Source: Thiocapsa roseopersicina | Lineage (GTDB): Bacteria; Pseudomonadota; Gammaproteobacteria; Chromatiales; Chromatiaceae | Reading direction: 5' to 3' | DNA: 64,000 bases | Assembly (NCBI RefSeq): GCF_900106925.1 | Contig: NZ_FNNZ01000002.1 | Location: 248,001 to 312,000, forward strand | Shown here: piece after piece, positions 18,731 to 26,868 of the stretch | Layout: each line of letters starts with the position of its first letter | How positions within the stretch are numbered: position 1 is the stretch's first letter | Made by a program: the position numbers and the translations under genes | Notes under the pieces: model-generated | Seen by the model: the letters and a program-made list of their open reading frames with translations, nothing else | Told to the model about the DNA's origin: nothing | The model's database searches: none

Positions 18731-18790
18731 GCTGGCAAGGCGCAACCCGGCGTCATAGGGGTTCTATGGCAACGGGCTGCAACGCAGTCC
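18731..18790. repeat. REP-like imperfect hairpin
   Basis: GGCAAGGCGCAACCCGGCGTCATAG is followed by a 5-nt loop and a partly complementary strand starting CTATGGCAACGGG. Only this copy is in the window. Confidence 0.35.
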
Positions 18791-18951
18791 AGGCGCCGCG
18801 CGGGGCGTGCCCTGACGGTCGGAGCGGCATTACCCAGCGGGTGCAACATCCTCCCGGCATCCTTCAAAGAGAGGCATCGGGGGCAAGTCTTGACGCGCCA
18901 CCGGCTGTTGCGCGGCACAGCCGTTGACGATACGCCGGATGCGCCACCGCA

Positions 18952-19698
18952 TCACCGCGGCATCAGCGCGAACACACCCCAGCCCAGGTATTCACGCGTG
19001 TAAGCGGCATAGCGCTCGGGTTCCGCGGTCAGCTTGGCTCGAACATCTTTCGCGAGATCGTCGCCGGGATTGGCTTCCAGCCACCGGCGCATGGTGAGCC
19101 ATTTGGCCGCCTCGTATCTGTCCCAGCCGTCTTGGTCAGCCAGAACCATTTCAACGACGTCGTAGCCAAGGTGGCCGAAGGACGCGAGAAGGTCTGGAAG
19201 CATGCGAAAGTCGGAGATTGAGTTGGCAAGACACCCCTTGGCAACCTCTTCCGTCGGCGGTAACTGCCACCAGTAGGGCTCGCCGATGAGGATGATCCCT
19301 CCGGCGCGCAGGCTCCGCCCCAGAAGCTCGATCGTGCCGACGACTCCCCCGCCGATCCAAGTGGCGCCGACACAGGCTGCCACGCTGACCTTCTCCTCAG
19401 AGACATAGCCGGCAGCATCGCCATGAATGAACTTCACTTGATCGGCGACGCCGAGCTCTTCAGCACGGCGCTTCGCTTGCTCGGTGAACAACTGACTCAT
19501 GTCGATGCCTGTGCCGATGACGCCGTAATCGCGCGCCCAGGTGCACAGCATCTCCCCCGAACCGCTGCCGAGATCGAGCACTCGGGCCCCCGATTCCAGA
19601 CGCAGCGCCGCGCCGAGCGTGGCGAGCTTTTCGGGCGTGATCGGATTGTGAATGCGGTGAGCACTCTCGGTGATGTTGAAGATCCGCGGAATGTCCAT
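18952..19698 (-). CDS. Class I SAM-dependent methyltransferase
   Basis: 248 residues. The SAM-binding motif I, VLDLGSGSGEMLC, is near residues 40-52, followed by an acidic residue after strand 2 (GTGIDMS) and HGDAAGY as motif II. A central GATWIGGGV stretch is typical of small-molecule methyltransferases. The substrate cannot be told. The ATG at 19698 gives a sensible N terminus. The gene lies in a region of remnants and short repeats, and its codon use looks slightly less G+C-rich than that of the core genes. Confidence 0.8.
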   Translation of the reverse strand: MDIPRIFNITESAHRIHNPITPEKLATLGAALRLESGARVLDLGSGSGEMLCTWARDYGVIGTGIDMSQLFTEQAKRRAEELGVADQVKFIHGDAAGYVSEEKVSVAACVGATWIGGGVVGTIELLGRSLRAGGIILIGEPYWWQLPPTEEVAKGCLANSISDFRMLPDLLASFGHLGYDVVEMVLADQDGWDRYEAAKWLTMRRWLEANPGDDLAKDVRAKLTAEPERYAAYTREYLGWGVFALMPR

Positions 19699-20200
19699 TG
19701 TAGAGAAACGAATGTCCTTACTGGTGTGAATAGATTCCGACAGGGCACACAGGGATCCAGGCATCGGGGTCAGCTAAATGGTGACCCCATGTTCCCCTCC
19801 CGTGCTCCCGTGCTCCCGTGGAATCAGCTCGCGGCAGGATCTCGATAAGACCGGCCCGGACGCGGTGTGCGTTCGATACCGGGATAAGCGAAACGCACCT
19901 CGCGCCAATTGGAGCCCAAGACGGGCGGCGCTGTCGAGTCCGATGCCTGCGGCCATTTCTTGGGGCAGTCGTCTGTGGCGACCCTCCGGCTCTCTTGTCA
20001 AGAAACGGCGCAAGGTGAAAACAACATTGGATTTTTTGTGTCAACAGGCTGCCTTGCTCGCAGGCTTACCCTCACACTGCTACACTCGTCGCTCAGGAAA
20101 AAGTTGCATGTTCACACGGATTCGCTTCGTTCTCCCTGCAAGGACAGGCGAGTCTCCACTCCGTATAGCCTGTACGCGGAACCCCGTCGACAAGGAGATT
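19699..20200. other. Intergenic region upstream of the protease gene
   Basis: About 500 nt without a supported gene. It includes a hairpin sharing GCATCGGGGTCA with a site downstream of the protease (19761-19788) and a short tandem run of CCCGTGCT (about 19797-19820). It is AT-richer near 20020-20110, where a promoter is likely. Confidence 0.5.
19766..19788. repeat. Inverted repeat GGGGTCA-N9-TGACCCC
   Basis: A perfect 7-bp inverted repeat with a 9-nt loop. It shares the 12-mer GCATCGGGGTCA with 21873-21884, so the two sites flank the protease gene as direct repeats about 2.1 kb apart. Confidence 0.6.
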
Positions 20201-20203
20201 ATG

Positions 20204-21430
20204 ATGCTGAGATCATTGAGCGTTGCGGTCGTGCTGACGACCGCAAGTCAAGTCAGTCTGTCTCAGGATCGCGGAGGAGAAGCCCCGGGGCCCGTCCCCA
20301 TGCCGTCGGAGCTGCAACGGCCGCAATCGGGCAATGTCCATGACTACTGGACACCGGAACGGATGGAAAGCGCTCGACCGAGGGGGATGTCGCGCCCGGT
20401 CGTCCCCGATGCGCAATCGAGCACTTCTTCGGAAGAGGCGGACCTGCCCCTGGGACCGCCGATTCTCGTGCCGGGGTGGTCGCCCGAAGGTGACGAGCTG
20501 CCCCCCGTCCCCGGTGAAAGCTACGAGATCAATCTCAAGGTCGCCCCCTTGGACTTTTCCTTGCAAACGCACGGATCGGCGCCGACGAACCCGAAGGACG
20601 GCCCCTACGGTCCCTTCCAGCGCTGGACCATGCAGGGTCGCTACGAGACCTGGCCGAGATCCGTGCACGGCAAGCTATTCTTCTCGCTCGGCGGCTCCGA
20701 CAGTGAATGCTCGGCGACCGTGATCGGGCGTAACGTGATTGCGACGGCGGGGCACTGTGTCAGTGACGGCAGCGGGACATGGGCAACGAATTTCCTCTTC
20801 TGTCCGGGCTACAGTCAAAGTGGTCCGATGCCCGGGACCGGATGCTGGGGCGTTCGTGACGGCACGACCAGCACCGCATTCTTACAATCGGACGACGAAG
20901 ACTACGATTATGCCTGTTTGATCACGAATACTACCGGTGATCAATTCAACGGCCCGATCGGGGATCGAACTGGCTGGACGGGTGTTGCCTACAACCGGGC
21001 GACGTTTCAGCCGATCGTTCAGTTTGGATATCCCGGTGATGCGCCTTTTGATGGAAAGACGATCCAGCAAGTGGTGTCTGTGGAGTGGTACGAGTTGGAC
21101 CGCACTCCAGGAGGACAGAAATCGAAATATATCGGCAGCGACTTAACCGGCGGATCCAGCGGCGGCGGTTGGTTCCTGAGTTGGCGTCATCCCTCCACGG
21201 AGTACCCCGATACTGACGGTTCGACGGTGACCGATCCCGCCGGAGCGCAAAACGGCCCCTATCTCAACGGTGTCAACAGCCACACTCGATGCGCTTCGAA
21301 TTGCGGAAGCCCTCCGACGACGACTTCGGGGGAGTTCTGGCAAGAGATGGGGTCACCTCAATTCCTGAACTCGACGACCGACAATCAAGACGCATCGGAC
21401 ATCTTTGGGTACTGTTTCGCCAATCAATGA
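20204..21430 (+). CDS. Secreted trypsin-like serine endopeptidase
   Basis: 408 residues from the ATG at 20204 (an ATG at 20201 is also possible; AAGGAG spacing favours the second). A signal peptide (1-20) and a Pro-rich propeptide-like region (about 20-145) precede a chymotrypsin-fold domain. Catalytic residues: H184 (TAGHC), D235 (DYDYA) and S319 (GGSSGGG). Cys pairs near 169/185 and later suggest disulfides. The substrate is unknown. Similar proteins are secreted glutamyl-endopeptidase/trypsin-like enzymes. The gene is bracketed by REP-like sites and gene remnants, which suggests acquisition. Confidence 0.85.
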   Translation: MLRSLSVAVVLTTASQVSLSQDRGGEAPGPVPMPSELQRPQSGNVHDYWTPERMESARPRGMSRPVVPDAQSSTSSEEADLPLGPPILVPGWSPEGDELPPVPGESYEINLKVAPLDFSLQTHGSAPTNPKDGPYGPFQRWTMQGRYETWPRSVHGKLFFSLGGSDSECSATVIGRNVIATAGHCVSDGSGTWATNFLFCPGYSQSGPMPGTGCWGVRDGTTSTAFLQSDDEDYDYACLITNTTGDQFNGPIGDRTGWTGVAYNRATFQPIVQFGYPGDAPFDGKTIQQVVSVEWYELDRTPGGQKSKYIGSDLTGGSSGGGWFLSWRHPSTEYPDTDGSTVTDPAGAQNGPYLNGVNSHTRCASNCGSPPTTTSGEFWQEMGSPQFLNSTTDNQDASDIFGYCFANQ

Positions 21431-21765
21431 ATCTGCGTCAACCCAGGCTCCGACCCGGGATCCGGTTCGCCTGGTGCCTGGTATGAGAAAGCCAGACGGT
21501 GCCGTGCATACGGTGCGAGATTGATCATCAGGTACAACCCCCTCCGAGAGCACGTGCGTGACATCGCTTCTGAGACCGGGCAAGTATTCCGCGGCCGCCC
21601 GTCGATCCGCTCAAGCACTTGCCAGGGCGGCGGGCGGTACCACAAAGGCGCCGCGGCGGCGGTGGCGACTCGGCGCCGCGAGGCGGACCGGCGCGCGAGG
21701 CGCCTTTGCAGGCGCCCTCAGGAGCTGCAGACGATGAAAAATGACGATTCGAGTTGGCCTTCCGC

Positions 21766-21855
21766 CCGAGCGGCGGCGCGCTTCACAGGCCGCCCGGAAT
21801 CCGTCGAGCCCGAGGATGCTCAAGACCCGTCGAAAGTTGTAGCAGTGGACCAAAA
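21766..21855 (-). pseudogene. Probable transposase C-terminal remnant
   Basis: One minus frame reads LLVHCYNFRRVLSILGLDG followed by FRAACEA. This resembles the last helix of IS1182/IS5-type DDE transposases (xxxYNxxRxxxILG). No other part of a transposase is recognisable. Confidence 0.4.
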
Positions 21856-21880
21856 GCGCGAGGCATCGCGAGGCATCGGG

Positions 21881-21923
21881 GTCACGTCTTGAAATCACGC
21901 ATTGCGTGATTTCAAAACGTGAC
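21881..21923. repeat. REP-type palindrome
   Basis: GTCACGTCTTGAAATCACGCA faces TTGCGTGATTTCAAAACGTGAC, a nearly perfect 21-bp stem with almost no loop. Sequences of this kind commonly accompany REP-associated (IS200-like) transposases, which are absent here. Confidence 0.7.
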
Positions 21924-22065
21924 GCTATGGCTCCCAGCAGGATCTAGAAAAGGGTGCGCGTCAGCTGACCGACCCGGTGGCAGGTCACCCCTGCGATCTT
22001 CTTTCCTTTGTTCATGCTCGGTCCTATGGCTCCTTTGGGTTTTGGTCGACATCGACGGGGAGCGG

Positions 22066-22257
22066 CTAGGCGGCGACTCTCGCGTTGGCACTCTGACCGC
22101 GCCCTTTGCGGGTGTTCTTGGGCTGCTCGGCGCGCGCGGCGCAGATGCGCTCCAGGAGGACGGATGCCGGCTCGTCGTCCGGGTCCTGGGGGACGAGCTC
22201 GCCACGGAAGGCTTTGGAGAGGTTGGCTTGGTCGAGATGGTTAAGCAACGATTCCGC
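22066..22257 (-). pseudogene. Remnant of type I restriction specificity subunit (HsdS C terminus)
   Basis: The frame reads LDQANLSKAFRGELVPQDPD then DEPASVLLERI, the highly conserved C-terminal block of HsdS proteins. It starts without any target recognition domain upstream and no hsdR or hsdM is nearby, so it is a fragment. Confidence 0.65.
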
Positions 22258-22548
22258 TCTCGCACAGGCATTGCCGCAGTCATGACAGCGATCGCGATCG
22301 ACGAACCCCTGGCGGCTGGACCGAGCGCCGATCTTCGGCAGCGTCATGATGCCGCGCCCGATCGGCTGCGCTGCCGACGCCCCGTCTTGCCGTTGGATCC
22401 CTTCTCCGACGCGCAAGCTCCGCCGTAACGCGCGATGCAGCTTTCGAGCTGGGTCTTCGCCGTCCGCTGAATCCGCCCGAGCAGGTCGTGGGTGACATCC
22501 GAGAGCCCGAACCGCTCCATCAAGGCCCGCTCCAGATAGTGAGGTTCC

Positions 22549-22653
22549 CTCGGTTTTCAAATGGACCTCGCAGAATTGGTCGGTCAACGCGGTGATCGCG
22601 TCGTACTGGCCCTGGAGTGCGGTCGGCACCCGCTCTGTTTGTTGTCCTGTCAT
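22549..22653 (-). pseudogene. Fragment resembling DUF6398 N terminus
   Basis: It begins MTGQQTERVPTALQGQYDAI and continues TALTDQFCEVHL, which resembles the start of DUF6398 domains. The expected continuation is lost after about 35 codons, consistent with a frameshift or deletion joining it to HsdS debris. Confidence 0.4.
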
Positions 22654-22698
22654 CGCGTCTTACCTCGTTCTGATTTGTCGATCGCCCTCCGACCATCT

Positions 22699-22783
22699 TA
22701 AACCGCGCCCGGTGCGGTATGCGTCATGTGTTGGGTGGCTTGGCCGCGCCAACTCCGAAGACTGTCGGAGCTGGCGCGGTTTA
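22699..22783 (-). repeat. Palindromic element, B unit, holding a gene stop
   Basis: Ends TAAACCGCGCC and GGCGCGGTTTA. Bases 22781-22783 are the TAA stop of the minus-strand gene that follows. A single unit with no A partner. Confidence 0.88.
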
Positions 22784-23401
22784 GAGCCGATAGTCGTCCA
22801 GCGGATCCGGGCTGATGCCGTCACCCCAAAGCCCCCAGCCGCCGGTTTCATCGTCCAGCACCCAGGCCACAACCTCCAAAGGATCCTCGCCGTCGGCCAG
22901 TTTCCGTTCCTCCTCGTGAATCAAACCGCGGACACCTCCGAGCGTCTCCCCTGCCCGCAAACGCCGGGCGTTCCTGACGACCGACGAGACGCGACCGAGC
23001 CGATGCCCGAGTGCCCTGATCCGCTGCTGCCTCGCACGCAGGGCCTCGACCAGAAACCCGAGCAGACGGGCCGAGTCGCTCCAGCGTTCCTGCAACTCCA
23101 GCAGGGTGCGTTCGATGGCTTCCGGCGCCAGCTCGCCGTCACGAACCTGATACTCCACGAAGACGCCTTGGGCGAAGACAACGAACAGCGTCAGGGTCCG
23201 CGCGTGCTCGGCATGCGTGCCGTAAACCAGCGCGCCGCTCGCATCGAGCTTCAGGACGTCGAAGTAGACGCGGATCCCCGACGGAACCCCGCCGATCCAG
23301 TCGCCGGGGTGGTAGTTGCCAAGGATGCAATCGAAGCGCTTGGTCTGGATCTCCAGATCCCGGCCATCGAGCTCGATATGGAGCGAATCGAACATGCCCA
23401 T
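22781..23401 (-). CDS. Hypothetical protein in the nif/kor operon
   Basis: 206 residues. It starts MGMFDSLHIELDGRDLEIQT with a very strong GAGGAGGA ribosome binding site. The N-terminal half resembles small proteins that begin MGMFD and have a beta-rich fold; the middle is a long Arg-rich helix (about 95-150). I recognise no family function. It lies 106 nt downstream of the ferritin-like gene on the same strand, so it probably belongs to the korAB-ferritin operon. The stop lies in a palindromic element. Confidence 0.7.
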   Translation of the reverse strand: MGMFDSLHIELDGRDLEIQTKRFDCILGNYHPGDWIGGVPSGIRVYFDVLKLDASGALVYGTHAEHARTLTLFVVFAQGVFVEYQVRDGELAPEAIERTLLELQERWSDSARLLGFLVEALRARQQRIRALGHRLGRVSSVVRNARRLRAGETLGGVRGLIHEEERKLADGEDPLEVVAWVLDDETGGWGLWGDGISPDPLDDYRL

Positions 23402-23507
23402 CGTTCTTCCTCCTCGCGGTGTCACGCCGGGTGACGATCAATGCGGAGCGAGGCGCTCGGCGCGCTCGGCCAAAGGACGGGGTCGTCGCAGTTCCGAGGG
23501 TCGGGCT

Positions 23508-24038
23508 TCACCCCTGCAGATTCGGCGGATCCAGATCCTCGGGGATGCGGGTTGCGACCAGGCGCTCGCGCTCGACCCACGCGCTGACCAGCTCGACGTG
23601 CTCGTTCTCCTCCGCGGCCATCTCGGCGGCGAGCGCGCGGACCTGCGGCTGCGGTGAATCGGTCGCGACGAAGGCGTAGAAGTCACGACCGCGGATCTCG
23701 TTGAAAAGGGCCAGCTCGAAGGCTTGGAGCGACGTCATCAGATAGCTGACATCGATGTCGTCGCAATCGACCTCGGGGCTGCCGGGGCAGGCCCACTTGA
23801 AGTCCCAGGGTGCGATCTCGGGGAGCCGGATGCCCTCGGCGCGGGCGGTCACCTCGGAGGCGTGTGCTGCGCTCATGTCGGCGAGGAGTCGAAAGACGGC
23901 GGCGACCGTGTGGTTGTGGTGCAGGGTCATGGTCTCGGCGAGCTGACGATAACGCTCGGCCGATTCGTGCTCGAGCTCGAGGGCGTGTACCAAAAACTCG
24001 GCGACGGACTCGATGCGCTGACTCGCGAGGGTGCTCAT
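23508..24038 (-). CDS. Ferritin-like (rubrerythrin-type) domain protein
   Basis: 176 residues, nearly all helical. Iron-ligand-type residues are in E-H-E-S-A-E-R-Y (first helix), A-A-H-A-S-E (second), F-E-L-A-L-F-N-E-I-R (third) and EENEHVEL (fourth), the four-helix di-iron pattern. It may store iron or scavenge peroxide for nitrogenase assembly; this role is inferred from position. Its ATG overlaps the korB stop in an ATGA junction, so it is translationally coupled to the oxidoreductase. Confidence 0.82.
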   Translation of the reverse strand: MSTLASQRIESVAEFLVHALELEHESAERYRQLAETMTLHHNHTVAAVFRLLADMSAAHASEVTARAEGIRLPEIAPWDFKWACPGSPEVDCDDIDVSYLMTSLQAFELALFNEIRGRDFYAFVATDSPQPQVRALAAEMAAEENEHVELVSAWVERERLVATRIPEDLDPPNLQG

Positions 24039-24871
24039 AGCGCGAACTCCCGTTCCAGATCCGCGGGTGTCGCGGTCGGCTGGTTCTGCGGCTGCCAGAT
24101 CGGGAGCCGCCGGACATAGAAGAGGCCGAGCGCCATGCCGTCGTCGGCCTGGATAAAGCGGGCGGCCTCGACCGGATCGTCCGTGGGTGCGGTATCGACC
24201 GGATGGACCAGGTGCTTCCATTCCTTCTGCTCCGGGCGGAAGGTCTGGCAGGGACTCAAGACCTGAAGAAAGGCGAATCCCGGATGCTCGATCGCCTCCA
24301 CCAGCAGCTTGGTCAAACCGTTGGGGTCACCCGCGAAACCGCGGGCGATGAAGCTCGCGCCGGCCGCAAGGGCAATCGCCGTGGGCAGGAAGGGCCGCAT
24401 GCCGGTGCCGTGCGGCGTGAGCTTGCTCTTGGCCCAATCCGGCTGGGTGGTCGGCGACGCCTGGCCCTTGGTCATGCCGTAGACCTCGTTGTCCATAACG
24501 ATGTAGGTCAGGTCCATGTTGCGCCGACAGGCGTGCAGGAAGTGGTTGCCTCCGATCGAGAAGCCGTCGCCGTCACCGCCGGCCACGATCACGGTCAGGT
24601 CCGGTCGGGCCGCCTTGAGCCCGGAGGCGAGCGGCAACGCGCGGCCGTGAATGCCGTGGAAACCGTAGGCGTCGACATAGGCCGGCAATCGGGAAGAGCA
24701 GCCGATGCCGGAGATCATGGCGACACGCTCCTTGGCAAGCTTCAGATGCGCCAGGGCCTTGGTCACGGCGGAGAGCACGGCGAAGTCTCCGCAGCCGGGA
24801 CACCAGACGGGTGCGACCTCGGACTTGTAGTCCTTGGCTCGAAGGGTCGGGGTGACAATGGCGGTATCCAT
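24035..24871 (-). CDS. korB: 2-oxoacid:ferredoxin oxidoreductase beta subunit
   Basis: 278 residues. WCPGCGDF near residues 23-30 and GDGDGFSIGGNH near residues 97-108 are the signature thiamine-diphosphate-binding features. Partner of the fused gamma-alpha subunit encoded 1 nt upstream. It oxidises a 2-oxoacid (probably 2-oxoglutarate) to the acyl-CoA with reduction of ferredoxin. No separate delta ferredoxin gene is seen. The position beside nifV suggests it could feed low-potential electrons to nitrogenase, which is inference. Confidence 0.92.
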   Translation of the reverse strand: MDTAIVTPTLRAKDYKSEVAPVWCPGCGDFAVLSAVTKALAHLKLAKERVAMISGIGCSSRLPAYVDAYGFHGIHGRALPLASGLKAARPDLTVIVAGGDGDGFSIGGNHFLHACRRNMDLTYIVMDNEVYGMTKGQASPTTQPDWAKSKLTPHGTGMRPFLPTAIALAAGASFIARGFAGDPNGLTKLLVEAIEHPGFAFLQVLSPCQTFRPEQKEWKHLVHPVDTAPTDDPVEAARFIQADDGMALGLFYVRRLPIWQPQNQPTATPADLEREFAL

Positions 24872-24872
24872 C

Positions 24873-26627
24873 TCAAGTCTCCTCGCGCTCGTCGCGATCG
24901 GTCAGCGCGCGCATGATCTCGGCGGGCCGCAACGGCAAGGGGCCGGGTCGTGCATAGGACCGCGCGTGCAACGGGAGCGCGCGTTGTGAATGGAGATAGG
25001 CGAAGCACTGTGCGGTCTGGTTTTGCTCGACCACCAGGATCGAGCCGGCCGAGCCGATGGCCTCGAGCAGCGCATCGCGTTGCAGTGGCGCGAGCAGGCG
25101 CAGGGCGATCGCGCGTGTCGGAGTGCCCGAGTCACGCAGACGCTGCGCGGCCTCGAAGACCGGGCCTGCCGAGGAGCCCCAGGTCAGGAGCAGATGGTCG
25201 CCCTCGCCGCGGATCTCGGCCCAACCGAGGCCGTAGTCGAACCCGGTCAGCTTGTGCAGCCGTTTGTCGAGCTGCTCGGCGTGGTCGATCGCGCGGCTCG
25301 AGGGCGCACCGCCCGGACCGTGCTCCAGACCCTCTGCGGTATACATGCCGCCGGGCAGACCGGGTAAGGCCATCGGCGAGACCCCGTCGGGCGACGGCCT
25401 ATAGCGGCGATGATCCGTATCCGCGTCGTTGCCGATCAGGCGTTGCAAAGGCGTGCGCTGCCCTGCCCCGAACGGCAAATCGCCAGGCGGGTCGACGATC
25501 GCACGCGACTGACCCAGCATCTGATCCGACAGCACGATCGCGACCGTTTGCAGATGCTCGGCCAGACCGACTGCCCACTCGACCGTATAGACGCAATCGC
25601 GGATGCCCAGAGCAGCCAGAACCAGATGCGGGGCGTCGCCGTGCAGACCGTAGAGTGCGATGTTGAGATCGGACTGCTCGGACTTGGTCGGGATGCCCGT
25701 CGATGGACCGCCGCGCTGCACATTGACCACGACGACCGGGGTCTCGCTCGCCACGGCCAGACCCAAGCCTTCGACCATCAGGCTGAGGCCGGGGCCGGAG
25801 GTCGCGGTCAGCGAGGGCACGCCGCCGAACGAGCTGCCGATGATCATGTTGATCGAGGCCAGCTCGTCCTCGGCCTGGAGCAAGGAGCCGCCGAGCAGCT
25901 CCAAACGGGGTGCGAGCCATTCCAACACCTCGCTGGCCGGGGTGATGGGATAAGCGGCGACGAATCGTACCCCGCCGCGAACGGCACCCAGTCCGGCGGC
26001 CTCGTTGCCGCTGATGTTCCAACCCGCGACAGGCGGGGCGAGCGCCGAAGGAGGCACATGCGCCGTATCGGCCGCCGAATAACCCGAGCGAATGCAATCA
26101 AGTGCCGGGGTCAAGACCCGGCCGCCCTTGCCGCCGAGCGTCGCCCGGGCGCCTGCTTCGAGCGCATCCAGCGGCAGGCCGAGCATCGCGCCGACCATGC
26201 CGAGCGCGACCATGTTCATCCTGCCTTCGGGCTGTGCATCGGCGAGCGCCTTCCAAGGCAGGCTTCGCACCTGCGCGCCCGAGCGGACGAGGATCTCGGG
26301 GATCGGCCCGGCCTGCGCGTCGGTCAGGATGAGACTGCTGCGATCGAGCGGCAGCTCGTCGGCGAAGCGGGCGACGTTCTCCCAGTCCAGACCGATGAGC
26401 AGGTCGAAGCGATCGTCCATGCACTCGATCGGTCGCGGCCCGAAGCGCAGCATGGCCGCGGACTCGCCGCCGCGAATCTGCGGACCCGCCGAGCGGCCGA
26501 GCAGACCGTAGTAGCCGGCGCGGCCGACGGCGGCGAGCAGGATAAGACCCGCCGTGACCGCCCCGCTGCCGCCGGAACCGGTGATGGCGAGGGCGGCGCC
26601 CCCGGCGAGGGTCGATCGTTCGGTCAT
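24873..26627 (-). CDS. korA: 2-oxoacid:ferredoxin oxidoreductase, fused gamma-alpha subunit
   Basis: 584 residues. The N-terminal gamma domain (about 10-185) has ITGSGGSGAVTAG, and the alpha domain (about 210-584) starts with the FVAAYPITPASEVLEW motif and carries the QAEDELASI and ATSGPGLSLM stretches. The gamma-alpha fusion is standard for the two-subunit KOR class. The ATG at 26627 precedes the gamma domain. It is the first gene of the operon korA-korB-ferritin-like-unknown and is divergent from nifV with 241 nt between the two starts. Confidence 0.92.
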   Translation of the reverse strand: MTERSTLAGGAALAITGSGGSGAVTAGLILLAAVGRAGYYGLLGRSAGPQIRGGESAAMLRFGPRPIECMDDRFDLLIGLDWENVARFADELPLDRSSLILTDAQAGPIPEILVRSGAQVRSLPWKALADAQPEGRMNMVALGMVGAMLGLPLDALEAGARATLGGKGGRVLTPALDCIRSGYSAADTAHVPPSALAPPVAGWNISGNEAAGLGAVRGGVRFVAAYPITPASEVLEWLAPRLELLGGSLLQAEDELASINMIIGSSFGGVPSLTATSGPGLSLMVEGLGLAVASETPVVVVNVQRGGPSTGIPTKSEQSDLNIALYGLHGDAPHLVLAALGIRDCVYTVEWAVGLAEHLQTVAIVLSDQMLGQSRAIVDPPGDLPFGAGQRTPLQRLIGNDADTDHRRYRPSPDGVSPMALPGLPGGMYTAEGLEHGPGGAPSSRAIDHAEQLDKRLHKLTGFDYGLGWAEIRGEGDHLLLTWGSSAGPVFEAAQRLRDSGTPTRAIALRLLAPLQRDALLEAIGSAGSILVVEQNQTAQCFAYLHSQRALPLHARSYARPGPLPLRPAEIMRALTDRDEREET

Positions 26628-26727
26628 CCGCGCTCCACTCGTTGAAATCGCTCGGACTATTGGAACCGCAAAGGTGCGACAGGCGCAAAGGCTTTCGCGG
26701 CTCGGGCTGCGGCATCGCCGTTGAGTC

Positions 26728-26758
26728 TGCGACAGCGCCCCGGCAAGGCGCTGTCGCA
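26728..26758. promoter_or_regulatory. Perfect 12-bp inverted repeat in the korA-nifV divergent region
   Basis: TGCGACAGCGCC, 7-nt loop, GGCGCTGTCGCA. It lies between two divergent promoters, 60 nt upstream of the nifV -24 element. It could be an operator or a DNA cruciform; no T-tract follows it, so it is not a standard terminator. Confidence 0.5.
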
Positions 26759-26818
26759 AAGGCTCCAATCAGCGACTCGGATGCATCCAAGGCTCTGTTC
26801 CAAGACATCAATATTGAA

Positions 26819-26834
26819 TGGCCCGGCGTTTGCT
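26819..26834 (+). promoter_or_regulatory. Sigma-54 (-24/-12) promoter of nifV
   Basis: TGGCCCGGCGTTTGCT matches the consensus TGGCACG-N4-TTGCA in both boxes with exact spacing. It is 35 nt upstream of the nifV ATG. A convincing NifA upstream site (TGT-N10-ACA) was not found by eye. Confidence 0.72.
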
Positions 26835-26868
26835 TACACCAAAGTCAACGCTCTTCGAGGAACCGGGC

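Larger units (their letters stand above)
18201..18951. other. Decayed intergenic region
   Basis: About 750 nt with no intact gene. It holds an antitoxin-like HTH remnant (18586-18690) and a GC-rich imperfect hairpin (18731-18790). The remaining reading frames look random. Confidence 0.6.
21431..22065. other. Non-coding region with transposase remnant and REP palindrome
   Basis: About 630 nt. It contains a fragment resembling a transposase C terminus (21766-21855) and a long palindrome (21881-21923). The remainder shows no coding signal. Confidence 0.5.
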
